Assembly: GCF_001311985.1 (NCBI RefSeq)
Contig: NZ_BBCJ01000031.1
Span: 1 to 55,229, forward strand
Reading direction: 5' to 3'
Source of the DNA: Geotalea toluenoxydans JCM 15764
GTDB lineage: Bacteria; Desulfobacterota; Desulfuromonadia; Geobacterales; Geobacteraceae
DNA length: 55,229 nucleotides
In this document: positions 28,484-38,065 of the stretch, one piece after another
Layout: every line of letters begins with the position of its first letter
Numbering within the stretch: position 1 is the first letter of the stretch
Program-made: the position numbers and the translations under genes
The notes under the pieces: model-generated
Database searches by the model: none
The model's input: only the letters and a program-made list of their open reading frames with translations
Told to the model about the DNA's origin: nothing

Positions 28484-29628
28484 ATGGCCACAACAGATGA
28501 GATAATTGCCAGAACCGCACCGGGACACCTGATCGATCATAACCTGATCGACCGTGATGTGGAGAGCCTCTGCGACGGCATGGTCCGTTACGAGAAACGC
28601 CCGGCCAAGCGCCACGACGGCAGCGTCGCTGAAGGAATCTACAATGCCTGGATCATCTTCAACAACCCGAAGCAGTACAACTCCTACACGACGGAAATGG
28701 TCAAGGCGACCATCCTCGCCTTCCGCAGAGCTTCCGCCGACCGTGAGGTAAATGCTGTCGTGTTTACCGGAGTTGGCGACAAGGCATTCTGTACCGGCGG
28801 CAACACCAAGGAGTACGCCGAGTACTATGCCGGCAACCCCCAGGAGTACCGTCAGTACATGCGGCTCTTTAACGACATGGTCTCCGCCATCCTCGGTTGT
28901 GACAGGCCGGTGGTCTGCCGGGTCAACGGCATGCGCATCGGCGGTGGCCAGGAAATCGGCATGGCCTGCGACTTCAGTATCGCCCAGGACTTGGCCAATT
29001 TCGGCCAGGCTGGCCCCAAACATGGTTCTGCCGCCATCGGCGGCGCCACCGATTTCCTCCCGCTGATGATCGGCTGCGAGCAGGCAATGGTCTCCGGCAC
29101 GCTGTGTGAGCCATTCTCCGCACACAAAGCAGCACGACTCGGTATCATTGCCGATGTGGTACCTGCACTCAAAGTTGGCGGAAAACTTGTAGCAAATCCC
29201 ACCGTTGTCACCGACCGTTTCCTTGATGAATATGGCCGTGTAGTTCACGGGGAGTTCAAAACCGGTGCTGATTTCAAGGCTGGACAGGCCAGATCAAAGA
29301 AGGGGAAATCGATCTCACCATGCTGGATCAGAAGGTCGATGAGTTGTGCGCCAAGCTGCTGGAAACCTTCCCGGAATGCATGACCAAGAGTCTGGAAGAG
29401 CTGCGCAAGCCGAAGCTTCAGGCGTGGAATCTCAACAAGGAAAATTCCCGCGCCTGGCTGGCATTGAACATGATGAACGAGGCACGAACCGGCTTCAGAG
29501 CCTTCAATGAAGGCACCAAGGAGACCGGCCGTGAGATCGACTTTGTCAAGCTGCGCCAGGGATTGGCCAAGGGCACTCCTTGGACCGAGGAACTGATTGA
29601 GAGCCTGATGCCGGCGGTGAAAAAATAA
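28484..29628 (+). CDS. bamA: 6-oxocyclohex-1-ene-1-carbonyl-CoA hydrolase (one frameshift)
   Basis: A crotonase-fold enzyme of about 381 residues that adds water and opens the ring of 6-oxocyclohexene-1-carbonyl-CoA to 3-hydroxypimeloyl-CoA. The oxyanion-hole regions GDKAFCTGGNTKEYAEYYAG and VCRVNGMRIGGGQEIGMACD are present and the sequence is highly characteristic of BamA, used as a marker of anaerobic aromatic degradation. The frame changes near 29285 by one missing base, after which the C-terminal 110 residues continue normally. It has its own promoter and a hairpin follows before bamB. Confidence 0.93.
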
Positions 29629-29638
29629 CAGCGATATG

Positions 29639-29683
29639 TGCGCCCGGTACCCTCTTTCACTTGTTGGTAGCGGTGCCGGCGCA
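29639..29683 (+). terminator. hairpin after bamA
   Basis: TGCGCCCGGTACC at 29639-29651 pairs with GGTGCCGGCGCA at 29672-29683 with one mismatch and a bulge. It lies 10 bases after the bamA stop and could separate bamA from the bamB-I operon. Confidence 0.4.
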
Positions 29684-29729
29684 AAGATAGAACAGATCTT
29701 CTAAAAAATAGCTCAAAATAAAATAACGT

Positions 29730-29758
29730 TTGACATAAAATAAGCATTGTGGTACTAA
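29730..29758 (+). promoter_or_regulatory. promoter of the bamBCDEFGHI operon
   Basis: TTGACA at 29730-29735, 17 bases, then TACTAA at 29753-29758 continuing ATTAC. The spacer ends ATTGTGG, so GTGGTAC straddles the -10 as in the other family members. The bamB start is 75 bases downstream. Confidence 0.7.
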
Positions 29759-29833
29759 ATTACTTAAAGAACGTAAACGAGGCATCCTTCCTAGTCGGAG
29801 CCCGTATCAAGGTAACCTGCGAGGGGTAACAAT

Positions 29834-31791
29834 ATGAGGTATGCAGAAACAGGGTATGTATTAGAAGTTGATCTGACCAAGGGAAGCATCGAGAGAGTGG
29901 CGACAGATCCGAAAGACACCGAGCTGTATCTGGGCGGATTGGGCACCAATGCCAAACTGCTCTGGGACCGAGTCCCTCCTGAAGTTGATCCTTTTTCGCC
30001 CGACAATCTTCTCATATTCGCTGCGGGCCTTCTGTGCGGCACGCCGGCTACTGGGTGCAACCGGACCATCGTGTCCACCATTTCCCCCCAGACCCGGCTG
30101 ATGGCCTTTTCCATGATGGGTGGTTCTGGGCTCCGGAACTGAAATATGCCGGTTATGACAAGGTAATCCTCCGCGGCAAGTCCTCCGACCTGGTCTATCT
30201 TTACATTAACAACGACAAGGTGGAGATCCGCGACGCCTCCCACCTCAAGGGCAAGGGGGCCATCGAAACGGCGGAGATCATCAAGAAGGAGCTGGATGAG
30301 CCGCGGGCCCAGGTGGCGGCCATCGGTCTGGCCGGTGAAAACCGGGTCTACTATGCTTCCATCGAGCAGGGCCGCTCCAGTGCCAGCCGTGGCGGCATCG
30401 GCGCCGTCATGGGGGACAAAGGGGTCAAGGCGGTCGTCGTGCGCGGCACCAAGGATCTTTGTGTCGCCAAGCCACAGGAGTATATGGATCTTTGCAACGA
30501 GGTGCTCGATTACATCAAGCACCGGGAGGAGAACCCGATCCCCGACGTCATGCCCATTCTGGCCGGGCTGGGTTCGCCCCAGGAGATGAAGGTCCATGAT
30601 GAGAAGTGGCATACGGAGAACTTCAACTGGGGAAATGCCCGCACCCGCCGCAAGGATTTCTGGACCGAAGAGGTCGATCATGCCTGGGCGGAGACCATGG
30701 AGAAGGCCCGGACCCGCCTGATCAGCTGCTATAACTGTCCCATGAAGTGCGGCGCTACCATTTCCATGGAGGGGCTTCCCACCTACATGATGAAATGCTT
30801 CACCAAGCTCACCTACACCATGGCTGCCTATTCGGACCTGGATTTCGGCTTGAGGATCGCCCAGAAGGCTACGGAATACGGGCTGGACGGTTTCTCCGCT
30901 CCCCAGGTCATGGCCTTTGCCTTTGAACTGTTGGAAAAGGGCATTCTGACAGAAAAAGACTTCCCTGGTCTGCCCGAGGACAATGAGGAGAAGTTCTTCT
31001 ACCTCCTGGACAAGATCGTCCGGCGGGATGGGATTGGCGATGTGTTGGCCAACGGCACCTACTGGGCGGCGCAGGAAATCGGCAAAGGCGCCGAAGAATA
31101 CGCCCACAACAACATCAAGAAGCATGAGCAGCTGCCCCTCAAGCTCTCCATGCTCAACCCAATCTACTATCTCATGTACTGCACCGGTGAGAAGATCAAT
31201 ATCACCCAGATCGAAGGGCAGTTCCCCCAAGCGCCGTATCCGAAGCGGGAGCAGCGTGAGGAATTCGTCAAGGATTGGTTCCAGGTTCCCGACGAGAAGT
31301 TCAAGCAGATTTTCCTGGACTGGGAGCCGCGCGGCGAAAAGTCCATGCCCCACTACCCGACCGTTGACATGTGCTGCGACATCGTCGACTGGCAGGAGCG
31401 TATGCACTATATCGACGATGCCCTGGGACAGTGCGCGGGTCTCTCTTCGTTCCCCCTCAAGCCCCCGTACCATATCCACAACTACCCCAAGTTCATTGAG
31501 GCAGGGGCCGGCATCGAGATGGATGAAGAGAAGCTGACCCTTGCGGCCAAGAGATACCGGACCCTGGTACGGGCCATCAACATCAGTAGGGGTATGAGAA
31601 GGATCGATGAGACGCCGCCGGCGAACCACTGGAAGAACCGGTTCCCTGAGCTGGAAAAGGAGTTGCTGGATTCGTACTATAAGCTCAAGGGGTGGAATGA
31701 CGACGGCATCCCCACCAAGGAAACCCTGGATGAACTGGGGCTGGGCTTTGTCAGCGAGGAATTCGTCAAGCGGGGCATCCTGACCAATTGA
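29834..31791 (+). CDS. bamB: class II benzoyl-CoA reductase, catalytic tungsten subunit BamB (one frameshift)
   Basis: An aldehyde:ferredoxin oxidoreductase-family protein of about 653 residues that reduces benzoyl-CoA to cyclohexa-1,5-diene-1-carbonyl-CoA at a tungsten-bispyranopterin site. Adding one base at the frame change near 30120 puts the residues known from the Geobacter metallireducens BamB structure at exactly their published numbers: Glu251, His260 and Cys322 (the tungsten ligand, in MMKCFTK). The [4Fe-4S] cysteines are in CYNCPMKC, with a distal one in LGQCAGLSSF. It is followed by bamC and the electron-input subunits of the megadalton complex. This is the canonical copy; two paralogues lie at 50665 and 52713. 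Confidence 0.93.
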
Positions 31792-31838
31792 CGGCCGGTT
31801 CTGCGGCAACAGAGATCTTAACGTGGAGGGCGAGAACC

Positions 31839-32379
31839 TTGAACAATGATACGAAAACAAGAACAGTCAAAACCATAAATATCGATGCGGATAAATGCAA
31901 CGGCTGCCGGGCCTGCGAGGTCATCTGCTCGGCCTTCCATGCCATGCCCAAATACAGCAGCAACAATCCGGCACGGTCGCGGGTCCGGGTGGTCCGTGAT
32001 CCGCTCAGAGACATCTATGTCCACTGTATGCGGGCGAGTATACGGAATCCGAATGCATCGGCCGGGACAAATACATAATCGACGGCAAGGAGTACGATGA
32101 GTGCGGCTTTTGCCGGGCTTCCTGCCCGTCCAGGGACCTTTTCCGGGAACCAGATTCGGGACTGCCGCTCAAATGCGACCTCTGTGACGGCGAAGACGAG
32201 CTCTCTGTGTCAAGTGGTGTCTGGTCGGCGCCCTGAGCGTCACCGAAAGGGAAGTGGCCGTAATACCGGAAGAAGAGAAACTGGGCGAGATGGAAATCGG
32301 CCTGGAATCGTTGATAAGCAGGTTCGGCATCGACAAGGTCGCCGATACGGTTGCGCAGAAATCCAAAGAGAAACGCTAA
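31839..32379 (+). CDS. bamC: class II benzoyl-CoA reductase ferredoxin-like subunit BamC (two frameshifts)
   Basis: An electron-transfer protein of about 180 residues with three [4Fe-4S] cysteine sets: CNGCRACEVIC near the N-terminus, CGFCRASCPSRD in the middle and CDLC continuing to a further cysteine pair. It passes electrons to BamB. The best start is TTG 31839, with GGAGGG nine bases upstream; no in-frame ATG fits. Frame changes near 32028 and 32208 each restore with one added base; the joined protein aligns over its whole length with the intact BamC2 at 54678. Confidence 0.85.
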
Positions 32380-32389
32380 CCAGAACAGG

Positions 32390-33553
32390 ATGGGTGCTAT
32401 CGTGGAAACCGTAACTCCATACAAAGAGATTATCGATGTCATAAAAGAAAAGGGTGGCGATTCGCTCAAGTACTGTTATCAGTGCGGTTTGTGCGACTCC
32501 GTCTGCCCCTGGAACCGGGTACGCAAGTTCAGCATGCGCAAGATCGTCCGCCAGGGAACATTCGGCCTGACAGAGATCGAGCAGGAAGATATCTGGCGCT
32601 GCAGTACCTGCGGCACTTGTCCCAGCCGCTGCCCGCGGGGAGTGAACCAGATCGAGGCCGGTGTTGCCATGCGCAAGGTCGGTGCTGAATACGATGTCTA
32701 TCCCGGCCATGCAGGTACCATCCGCAACGTGGTGGCCAGCCTGACCTCCGAGGGGAACTCACTGGGGGGGGAACGGACCAAGCGGGCTGAATGGGCAAAC
32801 GGTCTGCCGGTCAAGACCTATAAGGATGGGATGGAAGTTCTCTACTTCACCGGCTGTTACCTGAGTTACGACCCGAGAATGAGAAAGGTGGCTGCCGCGA
32901 CGGCCCAGATTCTCAACAAGGCGGGGGTGGAGTTCGGCATCCTCGGTGAAAAGGAAAGCTGCTGCGGGGAGAGCATCCGCAAGACCGGCAACGAGGAGCT
33001 CTTTAAGAAGCTGGCCAAGGAGAACATCAAACACTTCATCGACAACGGTGTGAAAAAGGTGCTAGTTTCCTCGCCCCACTGCTACCACACTTTCAAAAAC
33101 GAGTATCCCGAGTTCATGGTGCACTTCGAGGTGGTTTTCATCTCCCAGTTCATCGCCCAACTCATCAACGAGGGACGGCTTACCATCAGCAAGGAATTTG
33201 CAAAGAAGGTCACCTATCACGACCCTTGCTACCTGGGACGCCACAACGGCATCTACGACGAGCCGAGGGAGGTCCTGCAGAAGGTCCCCGGCCTGGAACT
33301 GCTGGAGATGGCCGATTCACGGGAAGCCAGCCTTTGCTGCGGTGGCGGCGGCGGCAGGATCTGGATGGAGACCCCGAAGGAAGAGCGATTCGCAGACCTG
33401 AGGCTCAGGCAGGCGGTCGATGTGGGGGCCGAGGTTCTGGCAACTTCATGCCCATACTGCATCACCAACTTTACAGACAGCAGCCTGGATCTGGCGGAGC
33501 ATGAGGCAGTCGAGATCAAAGATCTTACGGAAATCATCCTGGAAGTGATCTAA
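32390..33553 (+). CDS. bamD: HdrD-like iron-sulfur subunit BamD
   Basis: A protein of 387 residues resembling the catalytic subunit of heterodisulfide reductase. Two N-terminal [4Fe-4S] motifs (CYQCGLCDSVCPWN and CSTCGTCPSRCPRG) precede two CCG domains (ESCCGESIR and LCCGGGGGRIW), which in HdrB/D bind the non-cubane cluster where electrons can bifurcate. In the Bam complex it links BamBC to the flavin subunit BamE. ATG 32390 is my chosen start; a GTG at 32402 is possible. The frame is intact. Confidence 0.88.
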   Translation: MGAIVETVTPYKEIIDVIKEKGGDSLKYCYQCGLCDSVCPWNRVRKFSMRKIVRQGTFGLTEIEQEDIWRCSTCGTCPSRCPRGVNQIEAGVAMRKVGAEYDVYPGHAGTIRNVVASLTSEGNSLGGERTKRAEWANGLPVKTYKDGMEVLYFTGCYLSYDPRMRKVAAATAQILNKAGVEFGILGEKESCCGESIRKTGNEELFKKLAKENIKHFIDNGVKKVLVSSPHCYHTFKNEYPEFMVHFEVVFISQFIAQLINEGRLTISKEFAKKVTYHDPCYLGRHNGIYDEPREVLQKVPGLELLEMADSREASLCCGGGGGRIWMETPKEERFADLRLRQAVDVGAEVLATSCPYCITNFTDSSLDLAEHEAVEIKDLTEIILEVI

Positions 33554-33624
33554 CCCCCCTCAGTCCCCCCTTGTCAGGGGGAGGCATAGAAGTCTCCCCT
33601 GACAAGGGGAGATTTAGAGGGGTT
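33552..33624. repeat. G-rich palindromic repeat between bamD and bamE
   Basis: AACCCCCCTCAGTCCCC and, after a central hairpin of CCCCTTGTCAGGGG type, a second arm ending AGAGGGGTT. The element folds into a long stem and starts at the bamD stop codon. It lies inside the operon, so it could affect RNA processing or the expression ratio of BamB-D to BamE-I. Similar repeats occur at 39, 40738 and 50299. Confidence 0.7.
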
Positions 33625-33701
33625 AGCGATTTAAACGGTTAGAGTTGACAAGTCAGAACAACCGAGCATTGAAAAGCACTCAAGTCGAAGGATAAACTTC
33701 T

Positions 33702-36700
33702 ATGAATACTGAAGACAGAAATATTGGCGATGTACTGATTGTCGGTGGAGGGATCAGCGGTATCCAAGCCTCGCTGGATCTGGCCAATTCAGGGTTCCGG
33801 GTTTTTCTGGTCGACAAATCGCCGGCCCTTGGTGGAAAGATGTCCCAACTGGACAAGACCTTCCCCACCAACGACTGTTCCATGTGCATCGAGTCTCCAA
33901 AGTTCATCGAATGCGCCAGGAACCCGAACATCGAGATCATCACCTACACGGAAGTGGACCGGGTCGAAGGTGAGGCCGGGGACTTCAAGGTGACCCTGAC
34001 CAAGAAACCGCGCTACATCTCGGAGGAGAAGTGCACCGGTTGCAACATCTGCGTCGACTACTGCCCGGTAAAGATTTCCGACCCGTTCAACCAGCACCTG
34101 TCAGAAAACAAGGCCGTGCATATCTACTTCTCCCAAGCGGTGCCCCTGGTCACATACGTTGACCCGGAAACCTGCTTATATCTCAAGGAAGGGAAGTGTC
34201 AGATCTGCGTTGGCGCCTGTAAGACCAATGCCATCGATCTCCATCAGAAACCGGAGACCATGGTGGTTGAAGTGGGGGCGATCATCCTCTCCCCCGGCTA
34301 CGAAACCTTCAATCCCAAGCTGCGCGGAGACTTCGGCTATGCAGATGAAGAACGTGGTCACCAGCCTCGATTTCGAACGCATTCTCTGCGCCACCGGTCC
34401 CTATGAGGGGGAGATCCTGCGTCCTTCGGACGGCAAGCACCCCCACAAGATCGCCTGGATCCAGTGCGTCGGTTCGCGGCAGGTGAACGAAGGCGGGAAC
34501 AACTACTGCTCGGCGGTCTGCTGTGCCTACAGCCAGAAACAAGTGATCCTTGCCAAGGATCATGATGCCGACCTCAAGGCGACCATCTTCCATAACGATG
34601 TCCGCGCCTACGGTAAGGATTTCGAGCGTTTCCATCAGCGGGCGGAGCGGCTGTCCGATGTTCGCTTCATCCGCAGCTACGTGACGGTGGGACGGGAGAT
34701 AGAGAGCAGCAAAAACGTCACCATCCGCTATTCCACCCTGGATGATGGGGTGAAGGAAGAGGAATTCGACATGGTCGTCCTCTCGGTGGGGCTTAATCCG
34801 CCGAAGGATGTGGAGATGCTGGCCCAGAAGATCGGCATCGAGCTTAGCGACCAAAAGTTCTGCAAGAATAACCCCTACAACCCCATCGAGACCTCACGGA
34901 AGGGGGTCTTCGTCAGCGGCGCTTTCCAGGGCCCGCTGGACATACCGGAATCGGTCGTCACCGCCAGTGGTGCAGGTGCCCTCTGCGGACAACTCCTCTC
35001 CTACCGGCGCCACAGGTTGGAGCGGGAAAGGGTCTATCCGCCGGAGAAGGATGTCTCCAAGGAGGAACTGAAGATCGGAGTTGTCGTCTGTTACTGCGGC
35101 GCCAACATCGGCCGGGTAGTCAACATTCCCGAAGTGATCGAATATGCCGCAACCCTGCCCAACGTCTCCTGGGCCGGTGAGAACCTCTTCGCCTGTTCCA
35201 CGGAAAACGCCAAGCAGATTTCCGATGCCATCGTCGAGAAGGGGTTGAACCGGGTGGTGCTGGCGGCCTGTACACCCAGGACCCACGAGCCGCTCTTCCG
35301 GGATACCTGCCGTGAAGCGGGACTGAATCAGTATTTCTTCGAATTTGCCAATATCCGCGAGCACTGCTCCTGGGTCCACTCCCGGGAAAAAGAGGCTGCC
35401 ACGGCAAAGGCCAAAGAGATCGTCCGGATGTCGGTGGCCAGGGCCGCCCATCTGGAGCCGCTCCAGGAGTTCCAGCTGCCGGTGGATCACACCGGGCTGG
35501 TGGTCGGCGGCGGAGTTGCCGGCATGACCGCGGCGTTGAACATGGCCGAGCAGGGCTTCGAGGTCTACCTGATCGAGAAGGACGACGATCTTGGGGGTAT
35601 GCGCGCAGGCTCCACTATACCCTGGAGGGACTGGACGTGCAGTCCTACCTGAAGGAACTGGTGAAGAAGGTCTACCGGCATCCCCAGGTCCATGTCTGGA
35701 CCGATGCCACCATCACCGAGGTCACCGGCTACGTGGGGAATTTCGTCACCAAGGTTGTTTCCGAAGGGCGGACCAGGGAAGTGAAGCACGGGGTGGCGGT
35801 GATCGCCACCGGCGCCCAGGAATACAAACCGACCGAATACCTGTACGGCACCAGTGACCGGGTCCTGACCCAACTGGAGCTGGAAGGGGAGATCGTCGAC
35901 AAGACCGACAAGGTGACCGGCGCCCAGAGCGTGGTAATGATCCAGTGCGTCGGCTGCCGCCAGGCGGACCGTAACTATTGCAGCCGCGTCTGCTGCAGCC
36001 AGGCCATCAAGAACGCACATAAGCTGAAAGAGATCAATCCGGAGATGGAGATCCAGATCATCTTCAGGGACATGCGGACCTACGGACTCAAGGAGACCTA
36101 CTACCGCGAGGCTTCGGAGAAAAACGTCAAGTTCATCCGTTATGAGGCCGATACCAAACCGGTGGTGGAAGCTGCCGGAAATGGGTTCAAAGTGACGGTG
36201 CCCGATCCGGTCCTGGGGCAGATGATGGAGCTTGAAGCGGACCTGGTGGTCCTGGCCGCAGCGGTCATTCCTTCCCCATCCAGCGCCGATGCCGGGAAAT
36301 TCTTCAAAGTCTCCAACAACCCGGACGGATTCTTCCAGGAGGCCCATGTGAAGCTCAGACCGGTTGATTTCGCCGCCGACGGGGTCTTCCTGGCTGGAAC
36401 GGCCCATTATCCCAAGCATCTTACGGAGACCATCAGCCAGGCATACGGCGCGGCCGGACGGGCCGTGGGGATCCTCTCCCGTGAGACAGTCATCGCTTCC
36501 GGGGCCGTCTGCGATGTGACCGAGAGCGATTGCGTCTCCTGCGGGGCATGTATCACCGCCTGTAAATACGGCGCCATATCGTTCCACGATACACCCCAAG
36601 GGAAAAAGGCCAGGGTTGAGCCGATTCTCTGCAAAGGAGATGGCCTCTGCAATGCCAAGTGCCCGACCGGAGCCATATATTTGAAGCACTACACTGATGA

Positions 36701-36758
36701 AGAAATTTTTGCCCAGATCGATGCGGCCCTTCCGGCCCATCAGGAAGACCATTTATGA
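33702..36758 (+). CDS. bamE: HdrA-like flavin subunit BamE (two frame changes)
   Basis: A protein of about 1019 residues composed of two HdrA-like halves. The first FAD site is VLIVGGGISGIQASLDLANSG, then LGGKMSQLDKTFPTNDCSMC; ferredoxin-type motifs CTGCNICVDYCP and CQICVGAC follow. A second FAD site (LVVGGGVAGMTAALNMAEQG) starts near residue 605, and two [4Fe-4S] motifs close the protein (CVSCGACITACKYGAI and CNAKCPTGAI). Frame changes lie near 34338 (two bases lost or one gained) and near 35605 (one lost). The flavins are the likely site of electron bifurcation driving benzene-ring reduction. The start has GAAGGA upstream. Confidence 0.88.
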
Positions 36759-36791
36759 AAGGCAGGGACTACTGCCTGAAAGGAGGAAACA

Positions 36792-37563
36792 ATGGCTGCC
36801 GGATTTGAAGATAAACCCAGAGTTGTCGGCTTTCTTTGCACTTGGTGAGCGTACGGCGCTGCCGACCTGGCTGGAGTTTCCAGACTGCAATATACAACTG
36901 AAACAAAGATTATCCGTGTAATGTGCACCGGCAGAGTCGATCTGGCCTTCGTGATCCGGGCTTTCTCCAAGGGAGCGGATGGGGTATTTATCGGTGGGTG
37001 CTGGCCTGGTGAGTGTCATTATGTCACCGAAGGAAACTTCGATGTATTGAAGAATGTACATATCGCCAAGAAGCTTTTGGAACAGATCGGGATCAATCCT
37101 GACCGGCTGAGGCTTGAATGGATTTCTGCCTCGGAGGGGATGCGTTATGCCGAGGTGATGAATGACTTCGGCAAAAAGCTGAAGGAAATGGGACACTGGG
37201 CAAGGGGGAAGGAATAGAGGAAAGTGCCCTGAAGCTCAAGCTGGAAGCCGTCACCAAACTGGTTCCCTACATCAAACTGGTGGAACGGGAACGGCTGCGG
37301 CAGCGGTTTGATACGGAGGAAGCATACAGCCTGTTTTTTGCCAGTGATGAACTGAATAGGCTCTTTGCCGAGTTGGTGGGTAATAAGCTGGCGGTAAGTC
37401 AGATCACCCTGCTGCTGCAGGATAAGCCGCTTTCCACCGGCGAAATTGCCCAGGCTCTCGGTCTCAACGCATCTGAAGTATCACGGCACCTGAAGACCTC
37501 CACCATGCACGGGTTGATCAGGTTCGACGAAGGCTGAAGCGCTACGCCCTGGCTCAAGTGTAA
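36792..37563 (+). CDS. bamF: MvhD-like subunit BamF with in-frame TGA (selenocysteine) and C-terminal helix-turn-helix (two frameshifts)
   Basis: An MvhD/hydrogenase delta-subunit-like protein of about 257 residues. The reading frame starts at 36792 (MAAGFEDKPRVVGFLCTW) and is interrupted at codon 19 by TGA, where relatives have cysteine in a CxWC motif; it continues without a shift as AYGAADLAGVSR. I read the TGA as selenocysteine, consistent with BamF having been proposed as a selenoprotein. The other cysteines lie in MCTGRVD and GGCWPGECHY. After residue 135 one missing base (near 37195) and another (near 37532) hide a C-terminal extension, LKLEAVTKLVPYIKLVERER followed by LSTGEIAQALGLNASEVSRHL, known in fused MvhD proteins. 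It joins the HdrA-like BamE to the Nuo-like BamGHI. Confidence 0.82.
36846..36890 (+). other. candidate selenocysteine codon and SECIS hairpin in bamF
   Basis: TGA at 36846-36848 is followed after 22 bases by CTGGA-GTT-TCCAG (36871-36883), a perfect five-base stem with a three-base loop. Bacterial SECIS elements are small hairpins with the apex roughly 20-30 bases after the TGA, so place and shape fit. The lower stem is weak and I cannot fold it computationally. Confidence 0.55.
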
Positions 37564-37602
37564 CGGTGGATCAAACGTAGGAACAATAAGAGGAATGGGA
37601 CC

Positions 37603-38055
37603 ATGGATATCGCCAAAATAGATCAGATCATTGACAAGCACAACGGTGAGGAGAGTTCCCTGATCCAGATCCTGCTGGATATTCAGAGCGAACATCACTG
37701 GCTCCCCAAGGAGGCGCTCAACCGGGTAGCCGAGAAGCTGCAGGTTCCCATGAGCCGCATCCAGCACATAGCCACATTTTACAAAGCCTTCAGCCTGGTG
37801 CCCAAGGGGCGCCATGAGGTTCATGTCTGCATGGGCACAGCCTGTCATGTTCGAGGCGCCCAGCGTGTCCTGGATACGGTTCAGGACGCGACCGGCATCA
37901 AACCGGGGGAAACCGACGCAGAACTGAAGTTCAGCCTGGAGACAGTCAACTGCCTCGGCTGCTGCGCCTTGGGCCCGGTAATGGAAGTGGACGGCAAGCA
38001 CCATGGCAATATCGCACCGTCCCAGATCGCATCCGTGTTGAATAACTGTGATTAA
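37603..38055 (+). CDS. bamG: NuoE-like [2Fe-2S] subunit BamG
   Basis: A 150-residue thioredoxin-like ferredoxin related to the 24-kDa subunit of complex I. The four cluster cysteines are in HVCMGTACHVRG and VNCLGCCALGP. It passes electrons within the BamGHI module that connects to NAD(H) or a ferredoxin. ATG 37603 has AGAGG upstream. It ends 10 bases before the bamH start. Confidence 0.9.
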   Translation: MDIAKIDQIIDKHNGEESSLIQILLDIQSEHHWLPKEALNRVAEKLQVPMSRIQHIATFYKAFSLVPKGRHEVHVCMGTACHVRGAQRVLDTVQDATGIKPGETDAELKFSLETVNCLGCCALGPVMEVDGKHHGNIAPSQIASVLNNCD

Positions 38056-38065
38056 GGGTCAAATT

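Noticed and set aside
32028..32220. Stops in bamC considered as selenocysteine codons
   Set aside because: They come from frame changes; each disappears when one base is added, and the result aligns with BamC2. Only bamF keeps its frame through a TGA.
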